Source: Pteria penguin
Lineage: Eukaryota > Mollusca > Bivalvia > Pterioida > Pteriidae
Assembly: GCA_035048485.1 (NCBI GenBank)
Contig: CM068589.1
Coordinates: forward strand, 1,793,501-1,857,500
Direction of reading: 5' to 3'
Length of the DNA stretch: 64,000 nucleotides
Shown here: piece after piece, positions 23,301 to 33,779 of the stretch
How positions within the stretch are numbered: the first letter of the stretch is position 1
Layout: every line of letters starts with the position of its first letter
Position numbers and translations under genes: made by a program
Notes under the pieces: generated by a model
What the model was told of the DNA's origin: nothing
The model's input: the letters and a program-made list of their open reading frames with translations, nothing else
Database searches by the model: none

Positions 23301-24457
23301 TCCATGAAGCATTGGACTTGCATCTGATGAGGCATATATGATCACTCTCTGATAACATATTTAATTCAAAGGAGTGAAGATTTCCTGATGCCCACAAATC
23401 GTAGCTTCTGGATGTTTTGTATCTCGCAAGCAAGGCATCAGAAAACTCTTCGAATACTCCATTACCATTTTCACTGTTGATACCTTCTCTTTCACTGTTG
23501 ATTAAATACTCTTTCACTCTCTCTATTGTCACTAATGGAATTTTTCTGATATCTTTTGTCCACCCACCCTTTGCCTTGCTGATTATATCTTGTATATTAC
23601 GGTCTCCCACAACACATACATTCAAAACTTGGCTTAATTTAATCCGTTTCTCTTCTAATCTTAAGTTTTTCACTTTTATCCCATGCTTTATCAAAAGTTC
23701 ATTAACTTCTCGTGCTGACAATTTCTTTATATCATTAAACGTCTTGATTTCTGTTTCAGAATGGTATATTACACTCTCATTAGCAGATATCTATAAAATA
23801 ATATTAACTTAAGTTTTTTATGTGCATTAACCTCACTATGCATGATTCTATATTAACCACACTAATTCATGATGTATATCTGGATCTGACCCATGGTAAG
23901 ATTGAGATATACTACTAGATATATCCAGACAATTTAATACACATGCAGCTGGATTGGATTATACTACTAGTAGAATTAGCAGCTCCATCAGTTTCCATGG
24001 ATTTAGACCTAATTATCTTAATATAAAACGATATATATATAAGTTTAGATCATAATCCTCTTTACTTTACTCTTTACTGAGATAATTTCAGAATCGTACA
24101 AGCACTTTTCCTTTGTATTCGCCTTGACAAGTTGTACAAAAACATGTGACACCAACACACATAAACAGCCGATAGAAAGAACGTGTGGGAAGGGCGAAAT
24201 ATTGAAGCTACAAGTTACAACATACCATCCAATATTCACAGAGTCGGACTGAGTTTACTCGAGCTGAGGGTGTTTGACGCCATGTCGTTGTTTTAGTGAT
24301 GAATTCACGGCAAAATAATAATGAAACATGGTACGAAAATGACGCTATTGGCCCATTCTATCTGAAAATACTCGTTGATCTTCATACTTACCTCACTAAT
24401 ACTCGATTTTTCACTTGTACGAGACGCACATCGCAAAAACCCACCAACACGCAGCAT
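20339..24457 (-). pseudogene. YqaJ-type nuclease gene with SWIM and PHD-like fingers, frame-broken
   Basis: The transposon's second gene, expected to be a lambda-exonuclease-fold DNA nuclease. Exons 24392-24457 (ATG 24457), 23216-23790, 22366-22497 and about 20339-21715 join with GT/AG ends. Exon 2 begins with a SAP-like 'LSAREVNELLIKHG'. Exons 2 and 3 together make a SWIM finger (CLCVAG|AGQACSH: C-x-C..C-x-H). Exon 4 holds 'VTRGQATNQAW', the nuclease motifs (E in YGQNHE, D in AASPDG, E-x-K in IEVKCP, Q in YHTQVQ) and a Cys/His finger ending 'CEWFCPSC' before TAG at 20341-20339. Single-base breaks lie near 22395, 21546, 21244, 21090 and 20448. As assembled it cannot give a full-length product. 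Assembly indels are an alternative explanation, since several breaks fall in A or T runs. Confidence 0.75.
22715..22915. repeat. Dispersed repeat in nuclease-gene intron
   Basis: 'gaccttggccataaatctga' and 'ggatttcatattttgcataa' with repeated 'tgacctt' words resemble the 19.8-20.0 kb dispersed repeat in word order. It is probably the same repeat class, inserted in the intron between exons 2 and 3. Confidence 0.4.
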
Positions 24458-25092
24458 GTTGATGTTTTACCCCTGACCTCAGTTGACCCCGCAAAGCATT
24501 ATGGGATGTACAACCGGTGAATCACTGCAGTACGGGGCGAACTACATGAACAAACAATCTAAGCCGTCTCGTAAAAGTGAAGTACCTGTAGATGTGGCCG
24601 TGTACAGCGATTCACCATACTTAGATGAATAAGAGTTATAAATGCAAATATCCAAGCGTCAATGCGGGGTTAAATTATACAAAGTGCAGGTATGTCAGTG
24701 CAGGGTACCGTCAGTGCAGTAACGTAAAGTCGTAAGACTTAGAGGTTACTGTAGGTGTGTGTACATGTGTTTGTGTGTGTGTGTGCAGGGAGAGAGAGAG
24801 AGGATAACAAGATTCTGTATTTTTTATTATCAAGTAGTAATGACGTAGAAAAGTATATTTAAATGTATAATCTATGTACAATAATTCTATTCCTTATTAG
24901 TTATTATAGTATTAGCAAGGCCAAGGAAGCTTAAAGATATCCGACTCGGCCGTAGAGCCAAAATAATGGCGAAAGCCACTGTTGCGTGATAAATAATATA
25001 TGCATGTACATCAAGTAACACAAAGATCTATCTACCTAAAAACAAACATAATGTATGCAATATACATGATCATCAAATCATTCACAATATTA
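24458..25092. other. Upstream flank of the nuclease gene; (GT)n and GA tracts
   Basis: Presumed promoter and right-hand end region of the ISL2EU-like element. A (GT)n tract at about 24755-24784 is followed by a GA tract to about 24802. I could not find a terminal repeat matching the left side near 15.8-16.5 kb. Confidence 0.35.
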
Positions 25093-25707
25093 ATTGGTCT
25101 GGGTACTACGAATTACCGAAAACACAGACAGTTACCTAAAACATGGGGCAAAGTACCGAAGACACGCTTGTACGTACGGAAAACATACATTGTGATATGC
25201 TGTTGATATATATAAACATTTTCTAACCAGTGTTTAACTTGTATTTTTTTCCTTTTTGCTACAAATGGCAATAATAATTAACACCTGCAGTAACAAGCCA
25301 TCACTGTATGGCTCAGTTCAAGCTCAGATGATCTCTTGTCAACATTAAATGTAATCAACTGCATTACTATATTAAAAGTTAGAAAAGAAATGAAAGTTAA
25401 CATTATATGATAGATAAAATTTGTTATGGCAGAGACAGAAAAAATATCCAGTCCATTTTGCAAGTGTTCAGGGCAGTTTCGTGCTGTGTGCTGTCTCCAT
25501 TCATAATTATTATGTTTAAGGCAAGATTGTACTCTTCAAAACACGACTTTCAGCTCTTTTTGATCTTTGGATCTAAAGGTATATGCATGTAGTGCCAACC
25601 AAAATGTGTTTTTGGTGCATACATTTGTACATGCATGTTTTTGATACTTCGTCCCATGTTTTCGGTAAATATCAGTGTTTTCGGTAATTCGTAGAACCGA
25701 TTGGTCT
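25093..25707. mobile_element. 599-bp non-autonomous inverted-repeat element (hAT-like MITE) with 8-bp TSD
   Basis: The element is 25101-25699, flanked by ATTGGTCT at 25093-25100 and again at 25700-25707. The left end reads GGGTACTACGAATTACCG and the right end is the inverse of CGGTTCTACGAATTACCG. The imperfect inverted repeats continue for roughly 75-90 bases ('ccgaaaacac', 'aaaacatgggncnaagta'). The interior has no convincing coding sequence. An 8-bp duplication is typical of hAT (also P) elements, and the end sequence alone does not decide which. Confidence 0.88.
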
Positions 25708-26260
25708 ATCAATAAGATGTAAAAATTGACTATTTAACATATATAAATAGTCCAGACATAAATAGATATATAGCTACAATACAGATTAATAAACATTGTT
25801 CATGAATCATGTACATGTACATGTAGATCTATTGTGCGTATCATGTAGGGGTGGGATGCATTGTTAAGGGTAGTTACAGGGCAACAGTGAGGGATAGTTA
25901 GCTTTTATCATCACTTTCCAATGCAGTTTACCATTGAGAACAATATTAATGTTTAATTAAGATTCAAGATTTTATTGACATAAACCATACATGTTGGCAT
26001 TATCAATATTATAACAGAATATTCAACTAAAGATAAATAAAGTATGAATGAACAGGTTATAATAAAATATTACATGCATACATCTATAATATTTCAGACA
26101 TTCTTAATTAAGAACTAGCAATCCCTCTTTAACACACCAATGTGCATATGGGCATTACATTAGTAAAGTAGGTTCGATTCCTACCATTGGTTTCATGTTG
26201 AGGGATTGATTTCATTTCTTTCATAAAATTGTACACAAATAGATGTATGGGGTAATTCAG
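25708..26260. other. AT-rich stretch, nothing recognised
   Basis: No exon, repeat end or RNA gene was recognised. 'aggttcgattcctacc' near 26170-26185 resembles a pol III B box, but no A box was found upstream. Confidence 0.3.
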
Positions 26261-26340
26261 AGTTCATCATGTGAATGTCCCATGGGGAAATGTACCGGTA
26301 AATGCCATCATGTACATGTAGCTGCAGCATTATTGTATGG
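26261..26340 (+). CDS. Isolated SWIM zinc-finger exon
   Basis: An acceptor 'gtaattcag' precedes a frame encoding 'SSCECPMGKCTGKCHH' and 'VHVAAALLYG', followed by a strong donor (GG|GTATGTG). The pattern C-x-C-P..C-H-H..A..L-Y is that of SWIM fingers, which bind DNA or protein and occur in YqaJ-type transposon nucleases and MULE transposases. The exon is 80 bases and ends in phase 2. I found no adjoining exons on the plus strand. It is probably a remnant of a second transposon nuclease gene, not a copy of the minus-strand SWIM exon at 22366-22497, whose sequence differs. Confidence 0.6.
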
Positions 26341-27458
26341 GTATGTGTTGGGTTATGAGCAGGATATTATAAATATATATTATGGTTATCTTTTAAATTC
26401 TATTGGACACAAACACAGTGTGTGTATATTCATCATACAATCAATGCATCAAAATAATACTGTATTAACTAATGCATGTACAAGTAACTTGTAAGGATCA
26501 TAAACTTAAAAACAAATATATTCATCTACAGACATTTCATCCCTCTGTATTATTTCAAATTCAAGAATATTTGTTAATCAATTTACTTCAAATCAAGTAA
26601 TTTTTAAAAAATATTTTGATAATACATTTTAGATTAGTTGCAAATTTATATCCTAATTTGGTGTTTTTGCAATACAGAGTTATTTCCCATTTGTGCAGGT
26701 ATCTGACGTCATGGTTATTGTGAAGTCATATATTTCATTATAAAAGCATTATTTTTATCTTTTTGTTTCCCATAATTTTCATCAGATTTCATTTCATCAT
26801 ATTTTTTTATTTTAATGTATATGTAAATGAGAGCAGAAATTTTATACATTTTCAATTTCAGTTAGTGACAGAGATGGACACATAATATTAAAAAGTTCAC
26901 ATGATTATTACATGTAGCAACAGATTCAGGGTCAGCTTTATCTACAAGAAGTCAGTGTTGTGACTTAGTAGTTTGACCCTAAAGGACATACAAATCATGA
27001 GAGTCTAGAAAGATCCATCCTGGTGGATCAACATATTTGCTATGTTGGACTTTTATTTTGGCAAATTCCTTACATCAATGGAATGAAATTTTTCTGAAAA
27101 AAAGAGAGGGACAAGGAGAGAATAAGAATTAATAATTAATACATGTATTATGAAATGTCTTTTTAAATAATTTAAAAAACTGTTCAAAGGAAAAATTACT
27201 TATCTTCTTTTGATAATTTCATTTTTATATATCTTAAAATATTTATCCTAAATTAACTTTGTAAAATACAGTTACCACTTTTTTTTTTGTTCTAGTATTT
27301 TTTTTTTACCTAATTATGACCTTATAGTGAATGAATCAGATATCACATCATTATCTACTATGTAAGTTTTTTTAAATTAATTAATAGTATCTTTAAGGTA
27401 GAACCATATTTCATTGGATTAGATTATATAAAACAAATGACTTTCATGTTTCACTTAC
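26341..27458. other. AT-rich stretch between the SWIM exon and the THAP relic, nothing recognised
   Basis: If the flanking exons mark a decayed two-gene element, the DDE and nuclease exons that should lie here are absent. A minus-strand acceptor-like 'ctctctttttttcag' near 27095-27110 opens only onto short frames. Confidence 0.35.
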
Positions 27459-28337
27459 CATAAGTTTCTTTGTATAGTCATTACAACCACCTGAGGAGCA
27501 TGCATTTTGGTATCTATGGTCATCACACTTTGATGAAAGATGATACATACTAATATCTCCTCCCATGGCTCCAATTTCATTCTCATCTGGTAGAGTTCCC
27601 TCATTTGAGAGGAAACTGTTTCCTCTGGTTTGATCCTACATCTTTTATAGAAAAACATTAATTAATATCATTATAATTTATATGTTTATAATATTAGTTT
27701 GTGCCTTTACTTCTTTGTTTGTGATGTATGTCAATCCTCATCTACCATGATATGGAGCCTCAGTTTATTCTGTTTCATCTGATCATCATGGTATCTACAG
27801 AGTTAGAATCAATGACCCTTCAATTATAAACCAAGCACCTTGCATCATTACCCTTGCAGACTCCCATTGTAATTTGTATTCACTATATTTGTTATATATA
27901 ATCATAAATAAAAGATTCTAGGATTCTAGTATAAAAAGATAAATACATATATACTAGGTATACACATCAGATTAGATAAAAAATGAAAATATATCTTCAT
28001 TTATCATTGTATATGCATTCTAGAAGTCTCTAGGACAATGAGGTATTTCCAAAAAACTAAAAGCATGGTTCAAAGTAAATCATATACATGTAATCACAAA
28101 CATAACCTTATATAAAAAAATACATTTTTACTAAATGCTTTTGAAAGGTAATTTACCTCTTGGGGTGTACACTTCAGTGAAATCTACTGCTTTAGAATAT
28201 CAGAAGATGGTCGGCCATTATCATTATTCCCGTCTTTAAAATAGCAACTACAAAGCTGATCATTATGAGTATAATGCCTGTCTGCTCTCTTAAAGATGAG
28301 TCACAAAATAAAAAAAATGTACATTCCTACTTAATAG

Positions 28338-28377
<40 letters not shown>

Positions 28378-28383
28378 AACAAA

Positions 28384-28460
<77 letters not shown>

Positions 28461-28552
28461 CATTTGTTTGATTTTTGTTTTTGAATCATGTCAAAATGTA
28501 TCATTTAGCATTTGCCATGCATATATATCTATATATATATATATCAAACAAA

Positions 28553-28600
<48 letters not shown>

Positions 28601-29268
28601 ATTTGTTTTTTTTTTTTTTTTGAATCATGTCAAAATGTATCATTTAGCATTTGCCATGCAGTTAGGATGAATGCTAATATACAAGCAATCCTATCGAACC
28701 TTATCTGAGCTACTACATGTATTAATTTATATAGTATTGAAGTGATTAGATTATTCACGCCATCACAGATCTAGTCTAGTTACCTGAATCATGATAGTTC
28801 ACCTGTAAATCTACTTGTTGTTTGTGTAATGTACGAGACCTAGTTTCAGTAGGTAGTTCTGTTTGAGTGGTCAGTCAGAAGAGGAATAGCTGATGGGTAA
28901 AATGTGATATATGCTCTACACGGCAATATATATGTATGAATCATACAGCAATAATGGGTAAGAAAGTGATATATTGCATAGTAGTATATCCATTGCCTTT
29001 TAAAAAGTTCAACTTAGAAGTGGGGGGGGGGGGGGGAGATAAACTTCAAATAATAAGTTTAGTCGTTACATTCCGTCATTCCTGGCCGGTTTAGTTTTCA
29101 CAACTAACACTGTTAGTAACAGTAACATACTGTTGGTCTACATGTATTAATATTTTTTATATTTACCTACCTACACCTTTGATTACACTGGCGTCTCTCC
29201 TTCAGATTCACTGGAAATCGAAACAAGCTACAAGTGTTTATTCCTCCAATTTCAATGAGTGCAGCCAT
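27459..29268 (-). pseudogene. THAP-like gene relic, three phase-compatible exons with an in-frame stop
   Basis: Minus-strand exon 29171-29268 starts ATG and reads 'MAALIEIGGINTCSLFRFP', with the F-x-F-P of a THAP domain, to a donor AG|GTAGGT. Exon 28157-28286 continues in frame with 'THNDQLCSCYFKDGN', matching 'YQKLCSCHFEADN' of the 16.5-kb THAP exon. A TAG follows at 28186-28184, and the frame then runs to a donor GAG|GTAAAT. Exon 27459-27635 (59 codons) follows in phase 0, contains 'HLSSKCDDHRYQNACSSGGC' and ends ATG|GTAAGT. The usual THAP tryptophan is lost. No DDE exon follows. A decayed transposase N-terminus is the likeliest reading; the third exon's membership is least certain. Confidence 0.5.
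28341..28662. repeat. Duplicated block with (TA)n tracts and inverted flanks
   Basis: The words 'caaacaaatgatatata', long (TA)n, 'atttg(t)n' and 'tgaatcatgtcaaaatgtat' plus 'catttagcatttgccatgca' occur twice in the same order (about 28375-28522 and 28545-28661). 'tcaaacaaatga' and 'tcatttgtttga' flank one TA tract as an inverted repeat, so the block could fold into a long AT hairpin. It lies between exons 1 and 2 of the THAP relic. Confidence 0.85.
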
Positions 29269-29820
29269 ACGCGAAACAATAGACCATCTTTATCAAGCAA
29301 TGAGTTTCTAATGACGCGTTAAACCGATGTACCCGGAAATCAAGAACTGACGGTAAAGAGAAAACCAAATCCGCGCGAGACTTACCGACCCTATTCAGAG
29401 TGCAGTGTCGACTGACCACCAGTATCTATACCATAGAGCGATACCAGAGTGAGGGCAGAACAGAGTGGGATGGGAAGGGAATGGGAAAGGGCTATGCCCA
29501 GCCCGCTTATTTATATATGTAACTTGCCAACACAACAGGAGAGAAGGGAGGAGGGGGTAAGTGAAACATTCAAAAGACACGGTCGCCACACTGAGACGTA
29601 GTTCATCCCGTGGATGACGGATATGCCGCCGCCGGCAGGGGAAAGGGAGGGGGGGGGGGGGTTCAATTTGTACGCGCAGTTCTCTGAATGTCCATTTGCA
29701 TTTTTATGTTTATTAAAATGCAAGATTGAGCACTATCACATGTATGACAATACTGAAGAAGATACGACCGGTGGATTTATCCTCATATTATTTTGCTGAC
29801 CATTATACACGGCCTTGTTT
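29269..29820. other. Upstream flank of the THAP relic with poly-G run
   Basis: A G run at about 29649-29660 and G/A-rich sequence. It may have been the promoter of the minus-strand THAP gene. No TATA element could be assigned. Confidence 0.35.
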
Positions 29821-29969
29821 GCACTGGTCAATATGTCACATGGCAGATTGGAACCGGGTTCTTGTTATCTCCCATAAAAGCTTACACACAGAGAGGCAAA
29901 CTCTCTTCCTGTCTCTATTGGTGACGCCGGGAAGGAGTAAAATTGCCGAACAGACACTCACAAACTGCT

Positions 29970-30330
29970 TGTGTGGAGCGGTTATCCTCCACGACTACAC
30001 ACTGGTCGCCACCATATAGGTGATATAATGCTGATGTGGAGTTATCCTCCATCACTATATACACACTGGTCGCCACCATATAGGTGAGTAATGCTGATGT
30101 GGAGTTATCCTCCACCACTACACACTGGTCGCCACCATATAGGTGATATAATGCTGATGTGGAGTTATCCTCCACCACTACACACTGGTCGCCACCATAT
30201 AGGTGAGTAATGCTGATGTGGCTCGGTTATTCTCCATCACTACACACTGGTAGCCACAATACAGGTTACAATCCTGATGTGGTGTTTTCATCCATCATTA
30301 AACAGTGGTCGCCACAATAAAGTTGACCTA
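29970..30330. repeat. 60-bp minisatellite (about five copies) resembling a SINE 3' body
   Basis: Units of 59-61 bp contain 'actggtcgccaccatatagg', 'tgatataatgctgatgtgga' and 'gttatcctcc'. The order 'gtcaccatatccgtgaaataatcgtggagt' (shown here as words, not contiguous evidence of identity) in the minus-strand reading of the 41.1-kb SINE corresponds to 'gtcgccaccatataggtgatataatg..gtggagt'. That indicates seeding from the 3' part of a related SINE. The final copies are more diverged. Confidence 0.75.
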
Positions 30331-31150
30331 ATTGTGCTGCGTTATAACACATCACAAATAAAGGGTGTCACCACCTATATGAAAACAGCTTCCAACTTAT
30401 GCATGTATTTAAGGTTACACTTTTGTTTGAAAAGAAAGACAAATTTTACATTTATTGTTATTTTAATTGGAGCGGCATGTTGTGCTTGTATTACGATAAT
30501 TATATGATTATTCATGAAGAGAATATTATTACAAGAGAAAAAAAAAATGATGAAAAATTTTGAAGTATGTAATTGAATGGTCTACCTTAATGTGCTTTAA
30601 GGGATAAAGCCCCTAGATCAGTGCATGACGTAACCTGTTATAATCGCTCTATTGGTGTAATAATCTTAACGAATAAAAACACAATAATGCAGGTCATGTA
30701 GTCAACTCAAAATCCAGGATTAGTGTAAAGGCAGAATTATGATCCCCTTAATTAAGCCGAGATCAGCGCCACCTATAGGACGAGCGATTCATGTAATTGG
30801 CAGGTATGACGAATCCACGTGAGGTACAACTTGGAAAGTAATGTATCGATCAAATATCCAAGTAATTTTACTCCATACCTTATAAATCAAACAAAAACAA
30901 AATTTTAAAAATCCCCCCCCCCCCAAAAAAAACAATTGAAAAGAAGACAGAAGACATCTGATCAGGCTGTATGACACATATGACCAACACACAAGAAAGA
31001 AAGACAAAAAAAACCCCAAACAAGCATAACCCACAATAAAAGTACTTAAATGTAGGTTGAAGTGGTCAGAATGGCAATGTTAAAATAATAACGATTATTT
31101 CTCATATCTAATGATAGCATTTGGCATCTGCCTGGTTTGTTGATTGCACG
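30331..31150. other. Non-coding stretch, nothing recognised apart from a poly-C run
   Basis: Contains a C run at about 30914-30924 followed by A-rich sequence. No gene, mobile element end or RNA recognised. Confidence 0.35.
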
Positions 31151-31490
31151 GAATTTTTGACTTATGTAACGGACTTTGTCGAAGCAGTGAGGGATTTTTG
31201 ACCCATGTAACGGACTTTGCCGAAGCAGTAAGGGATATTTGACTCATGTAACGGAGTTTGCCGAAGCAGTGAGAGATCTTTGATCCATGTAACGGACTTT
31301 GCCGAAGCAGTGAGGGGTATTTGACCCATATAACGGACTTTGCCGAAGCAGTGAGGGATCTTTGATAAGCCTTTATCGATCAAGACATAAGGTAGGGGGA
31401 TTTAATTGTCTAATCCCCGACTAGAAGCCTGTTATGTTCGAACCGCAGACCTCTCGGCCCTAAGATAAATACGCCACCTACTGAAATATG
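31151..31490 (-). repeat. Degenerate SINE whose body is amplified as a 41-42-bp tandem repeat
   Basis: Minus-strand B box 'tgcggttcgaaca' (about 31438-31450) marks a tRNA-like head. Downstream in minus sense, 'aaagatccctcactgcttcgg' matches 'aaagatctctcactgcttcgg' of the 41.1-kb SINE except at one base. This body segment then recurs five times at 31157-31370, with 'taacgga(c/g)tttg' at about 31167, 31208, 31250, 31291 and 31332. Confidence 0.7.
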
Positions 31491-31495
31491 CTAGG

Positions 31496-31690
31496 CATTT
31501 GCGGATTTAGATGGGGAGGGAAGGGGTTGCAACTCTCCCCCCATTTTGGTCGGAAAATTTTACCCTAGAAAGGTCATTTTCGGCCATTTTTACTACAACC
31601 CTTTCTAGACCGAATTGTGCAAGACATTAGTCATGGGAGGCTGCAACAGCCAACACCCCCGCCTTTCAGAAATTTCTGTATCCGCCCATG
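31496..31690. mobile_element. MITE family B, 195 bp
   Basis: Ends are 'catttgcggatttagatggg' and 'ctgtatccgcccatg'. Flanks CTAGG and CTAGA are a near-match 5-bp duplication. The interior contains 'cgaattgtgcaagacattag' and 'tcatgggaggctgcaa', shared with the equally long copy at 54483-54677. Confidence 0.75.
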
Positions 31691-32685
31691 CTAGATCTCA
31701 TCCACGAGGGGATGGCGTTGTTAACTTGAAAATGGTTTTGAGTACGAACGTGCGGCTGGAGACGTTAATACCCTGCCCATTCATGTATTGGTCAAAGTGT
31801 GAAACCATAGTCATTCATTCACTGGACTTAGTGAATAGTAACCCATTCAGGTAAGTAAACTTGAATTGGCGTACGACCAGACTCTGCATTCCTGACTCGG
31901 GTACAAATAAGTCCTCTCCTTCCCTCGTACTGGTACGTTTAGCTGTTGATACATCTGTATAATCTTTTATTAATTTAATACCCTTTGGTATATTTCATTA
32001 GGCCTATTTGGTAAGTAAATATAATACCCATTCATATATTGGATTGCCTTAAAAATCTACCCGCTTCCAGCAGCACGTCTGTACATACTTGTACTTTTAT
32101 ATTGGAATTAACCCCCCTCCCACGTGGTCTCACTGCCCTCACAATACAGGTGTATGTCTCCGTTTACTGTAGGGCTTTAACGAGTTAATGTGGGAAGTAG
32201 ACTGGTTTTAAAATCTTGCTGTATCACCATGGAAACAAAAACCTGAAACCCTAACAAGAAACCCAGAGGGCATGTATAGCTCACCTGAAAATCTTGATAA
32301 AATGATAAAATTACAAAGACTCAGAAGTTCTTTCTTTCTTTCCTTTTCATGTAAAACGTTCACATAAAAATGTATCCCCCAAACAACATGACAATCCTCT
32401 AGAACACTGGATACATCTAGTTTTTCTTTCTGAGCACATTATCGACAGCTTTCTTCATAAAGGAAAATGCCCACTAAGATTTAATTTGCACCACCCTGCA
32501 TTACCCTGCACCATCCTGCACTACCCTTTATTAGAATTAAATGAAGTACAAAAACACTTGTAGGAAATCTTGTTTCCTTTATTTTTACCAATTTTCAAAG
32601 TTATCCCTTACGTACTGAAGACAATCTATTAAACCTAATACATGTACTTTAATTTTGAAAAAGCCGGTGAGACAGTCAAAACCGA
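31691..32685. other. Non-coding stretch, nothing recognised
   Basis: Unique sequence. 'caccctgcattaccctgcac' near 32490-32520 is a short imperfect repeat. No exon or element end identified. Confidence 0.35.
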
Positions 32686-32830
32686 GGTCCCATGTCAGGG
32701 TAAGCGTAGCACGTAGAAGATCCTTCATTGCTTCGGGTGGGTACGTTGAAAATGCATCAAGCAGATACCGTCACCATATATGTGAAATAATCGTGGAGTG
32801 ACGTAAAACAACAATCAGTCAATCAATCAA
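32686..32830 (+). repeat. SINE (family 2) 3' fragment
   Basis: 'aaaccgaggtcccatgtca', 'cattgcttcgggtgggta', 'ccgtcaccatatatgtgaaa' and 'taatcgtggagtgacgtaaa', then 'caatcagtcaatcaatcaat', reproduce in order the body and tail of the minus-strand SINE at 41057-41332. The tRNA-like head is missing. Confidence 0.75.
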
Positions 32831-33044
32831 TTAATTTTGAGAGGATGTCATACATTCTTATAAAAATCATTTACGCAGTCCACTAAAACGGCAACACACA
32901 TGTAAAATATTGTTTTATTGCAATCGGCCTCGGCCGATTGTATATCAAGATAGTAAATTCGCTTTGAGAGCATGTGGCATGTTGGGTAAAAATCTAGTAC
33001 TAAGAAACAATATTAGCACATGATTCTGCTGTAAAATAAAATAT

Positions 33045-33715
33045 TGAGATTTCTAGAAATAAATCTGATAAAATGTTCACAATTAAAAAAAAATTTGCTC
33101 ACTACACAAACCAACTTATCTCCGAATATAAACGATATCATCCGAGAGACTTTCTTAAAAAGGAAAAAAGGCGCAGCTACTTTCCTAACGAGGAAAAAAT
33201 GAGGCGTGGCTTTATAGATTTTAGCGGGAAAATTCACAACTGCGCATAAAAAGATGGTTTCAAAAACAAGTACATGTAATTCCTATTTACATAAAGCCAT
33301 TTGGCTCTGTGACCAACAGCTTGAAGATTTAATGCTATTCCGATTGCAAACCTAAGCTTTTTAAAAAGCCACGCTTGTTGCAAATAAATATTATAAAATG
33401 TTCACAAATTAAAAAAAAAAAAGATTTACTCACTACAAAAACCAACTTATTTCCGAATATTGACGAGAACATCTGAGAGACTTTCCCAAAAAGGAAAAAG
33501 GCACGGCTACTTTCCTAATAAGGAAAAAATGAGGCGTGGCTTTAGAAAATTTAGCCGGAAAATTCACAACTACGCATAAAAAGATGGTTTTAAAAACAAG
33601 TACATGTAATTCCTATTTACATAAAGCCATTTGCCTTTTTGACCAACAACTTGAAGATTTAAAGCTATTCCGATTGCAATCTAAGCTTTTTTAAAAGCTA
33701 CGCTTGTAAGAAAAC
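33045..33715. repeat. Two-copy tandem duplication, period about 325-330 bp
   Basis: 'ataaaatgttcac', 'aggaaaaaatgaggcgtggc' (33191 and 33521), 'cgcataaaaagatggttt' and 'aagtacatgtaattcctatt' recur in order. Copies differ by substitutions and short indels. No coding content recognised. Confidence 0.85.
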
Positions 33716-33779
33716 TGCACTGAGAAAATCCAAGAAAGTGCCTGATAATGCTCAAAACTGAGAAACTCAGAACAGACAT

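Larger units (their letters stand above)
16500..24500. mobile_element. ISL2EU (IS4EU)-like two-gene DNA transposon, approximate extent
   Basis: A THAP-like/DDE transposase gene on the plus strand converges on a YqaJ-type nuclease gene on the minus strand. From memory, this pairing is characteristic of ISL2EU (IS4EU) elements. I could not identify terminal inverted repeats or a target duplication, so the limits given are only the coding extent. Introns and the gap between the genes have been invaded by SINEs and by dispersed repeats, which indicates an old insertion. Confidence 0.65.

Noticed and set aside
15540..24620. Terminal inverted repeats for the ISL2EU-like element.
   Set aside because: I compared the left (15.5-16.5 kb) and right (24.4-24.6 kb) flanks by eye and found only short shared words such as 'gcatt.tgg', not convincing inverted ends.
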